Assembly: GCF_040869045.1 (NCBI RefSeq)
Contig: NW_027137024.1
Coordinates: 186,001 to 250,000 of the forward strand
Length of the DNA stretch: 64,000 nt
Source of the DNA: Eurosta solidaginis
Taxonomy: Eukaryota; Arthropoda; Insecta; Diptera; Tephritidae
Reading direction: 5' to 3'
The notes under the pieces were generated by a model that saw nothing but the letters and a program-made list of their open reading frames with translations, was not told the origin of the DNA and made no database searches. Both the position numbers and the translations under genes were made by a program. Numbering within the stretch: position 1 is the stretch's first letter; each line of letters begins with the position of its first letter. This document shows positions 63,585-64,000 of this stretch, in pieces.

Positions 63585-63638
63585 GTTATTAAAACGGTTT
63601 AAAGGTTGTCAAACGTTGTTTCTCGTTGTATATATATA
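63585..63638 (+). repeat. 54-bp out-of-register monomer remnant, copy 2
   Basis: The spacing from 'gttatt' to 'gttatt' is 54 bp and the TA-rich join is the same as at 62,421-62,474, at offset 1,164 bp. Confidence 0.9.
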
Positions 63639-64000
63639 GTTATTAAAACTGTTTAAAGGTTGTCAAACGTTGTTTCTCGTTGTATATCCTTTAATTCTAG
63701 AGTTAAATTGATAAATAACGTGTAAGAATTTGTTTAACGCATTTGTTTTGGTTACTCGACGTCTCCGTTCTTGTGTAGCCTACATATTGCGTTTTTTTTT
63801 TAATTTTCTTACCGGGCTAAAGGTTAGCATGTTTAAAATACGTAAGTCGTTTTGTTCATCAAATTTAAGTAGATAACTCATCAGTTGTTTGCATCAGAGC
63901 GACAATTTTTGAGATAGTTATTAAAACTGTTTAAAGGTTGTCAAACGTTGTTTCTCGTTGTATATCCTTTAATTCTAGAGTTAAATTGATAAATAACGTG

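Larger units (their letters stand above)
62831..63994 (+). repeat. 1,164-bp HOR unit, copy 2
   Basis: The same five-part order as copy 1, at offset 1,164-1,165: gcaaca 63,012, gtgcacg, gagaaag, the TA join (gttatt 63,639) and gttcttgtg (about 63,765). The main difference is in the second monomer, where the linked 'gcatgctt', 'tttgag' and 'ctcagcag' are replaced by the common forms. The window ends six bases after this unit, so further copies may follow. Confidence 0.85.
1..64000 (+). repeat. 278-bp satellite DNA array, about 230 monomers
   Basis: The phrase 'aacgtgta' followed by the same order of landmarks recurs every 276-279 bp from position 3 to 63,995. Landmarks in order are 'ctcgacgtctcc', 'gtagcctaca', a T-run, 'cttaccgggcta', 'tacgtaagtcg', 'cagttgtttgcatcagag', 'gttattaaaactg' and 'tctagag'. 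Every copy is in the same orientation; I saw no inversion, transposon insertion or unique spacer. Copies differ mainly by substitutions, T-run length and rare indels. Long homogeneous arrays of this kind are typical of eukaryotic centromeric or pericentromeric heterochromatin, which is inference here because no flank is visible. No coding capacity is conserved. The family is not one I recognise. Confidence 0.98.

Noticed and set aside
1..64000. CRISPR array
   Set aside because: The repeat is 278 bp and directly abutting, with no unique spacers and no cas genes.
1..64000. Transposon or LTR origin of the array
   Set aside because: No terminal inverted repeats, target-site duplications, long terminal repeats or transposase-like reading frame in any monomer.

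Overview
The whole window is one uninterrupted, head-to-tail satellite DNA array. It contains no gene, RNA gene, transposon, CRISPR array or unique sequence that I can support. The unit is an AT-rich monomer of about 278 bp. It starts here (arbitrarily) at 'aacgtgta', position 3, and about 230 copies follow in the same orientation to position 63,994. Monomers look alike, usually differing at a few positions plus the length of one T-run (about 8-14 T). In the first monomer I counted about 32% GC, A 72, T 116, G 50, C 39. CpG is not depleted: 14 seen against about 7 expected. The array type points to eukaryotic heterochromatin, such as a centromere or pericentromere. The CpG excess hints at a lineage or locus without strong CpG methylation, for example many invertebrates. 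I do not recognise the satellite family and cannot name the organism.

Layout, from linked diagnostic variants: (I) 1 to about 20,400 holds diverged higher-order repeats (HORs) marked by a rare 'gcatattt' monomer at 392, 7,628, 12,357 and 17,639, giving units of 26, 17 and 19 monomers. (II) About 20,400-36,180 holds two almost identical tandem copies, A and B, of a 28-29-monomer unit (about 7.75 and 8.03 kb). (III) 35,533-41,927 holds an 11/12-monomer duplication, E and F. (IV) 41,928-56,941 holds a second large tandem pair, C and D, of 28 and 25 monomers, older-looking than A/B. (V) 56,942-64,000 is a mosaic ending in two 1,164-bp units. Each of these has four monomers plus a 54-bp out-of-register remnant, and the window stops as the second ends.

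Nothing here encodes proteins working together. What can be read is how the array was built: unequal exchange, single-monomer gains or losses, chimeric monomers at exchange points, an inherited 35-bp deletion, a likely gene-conversion patch, and a change to a new unit that breaks the 278-bp register. The one candidate functional motif is an 18-bp dyad around TCTAGA. It is imperfect in most monomers and is made perfect by two different substitutions in separate subfamilies. The few short ORFs are by-products of the repeat and are rejected below. All comparisons were made by eye, so monomer counts and block edges may be off by part of a monomer.
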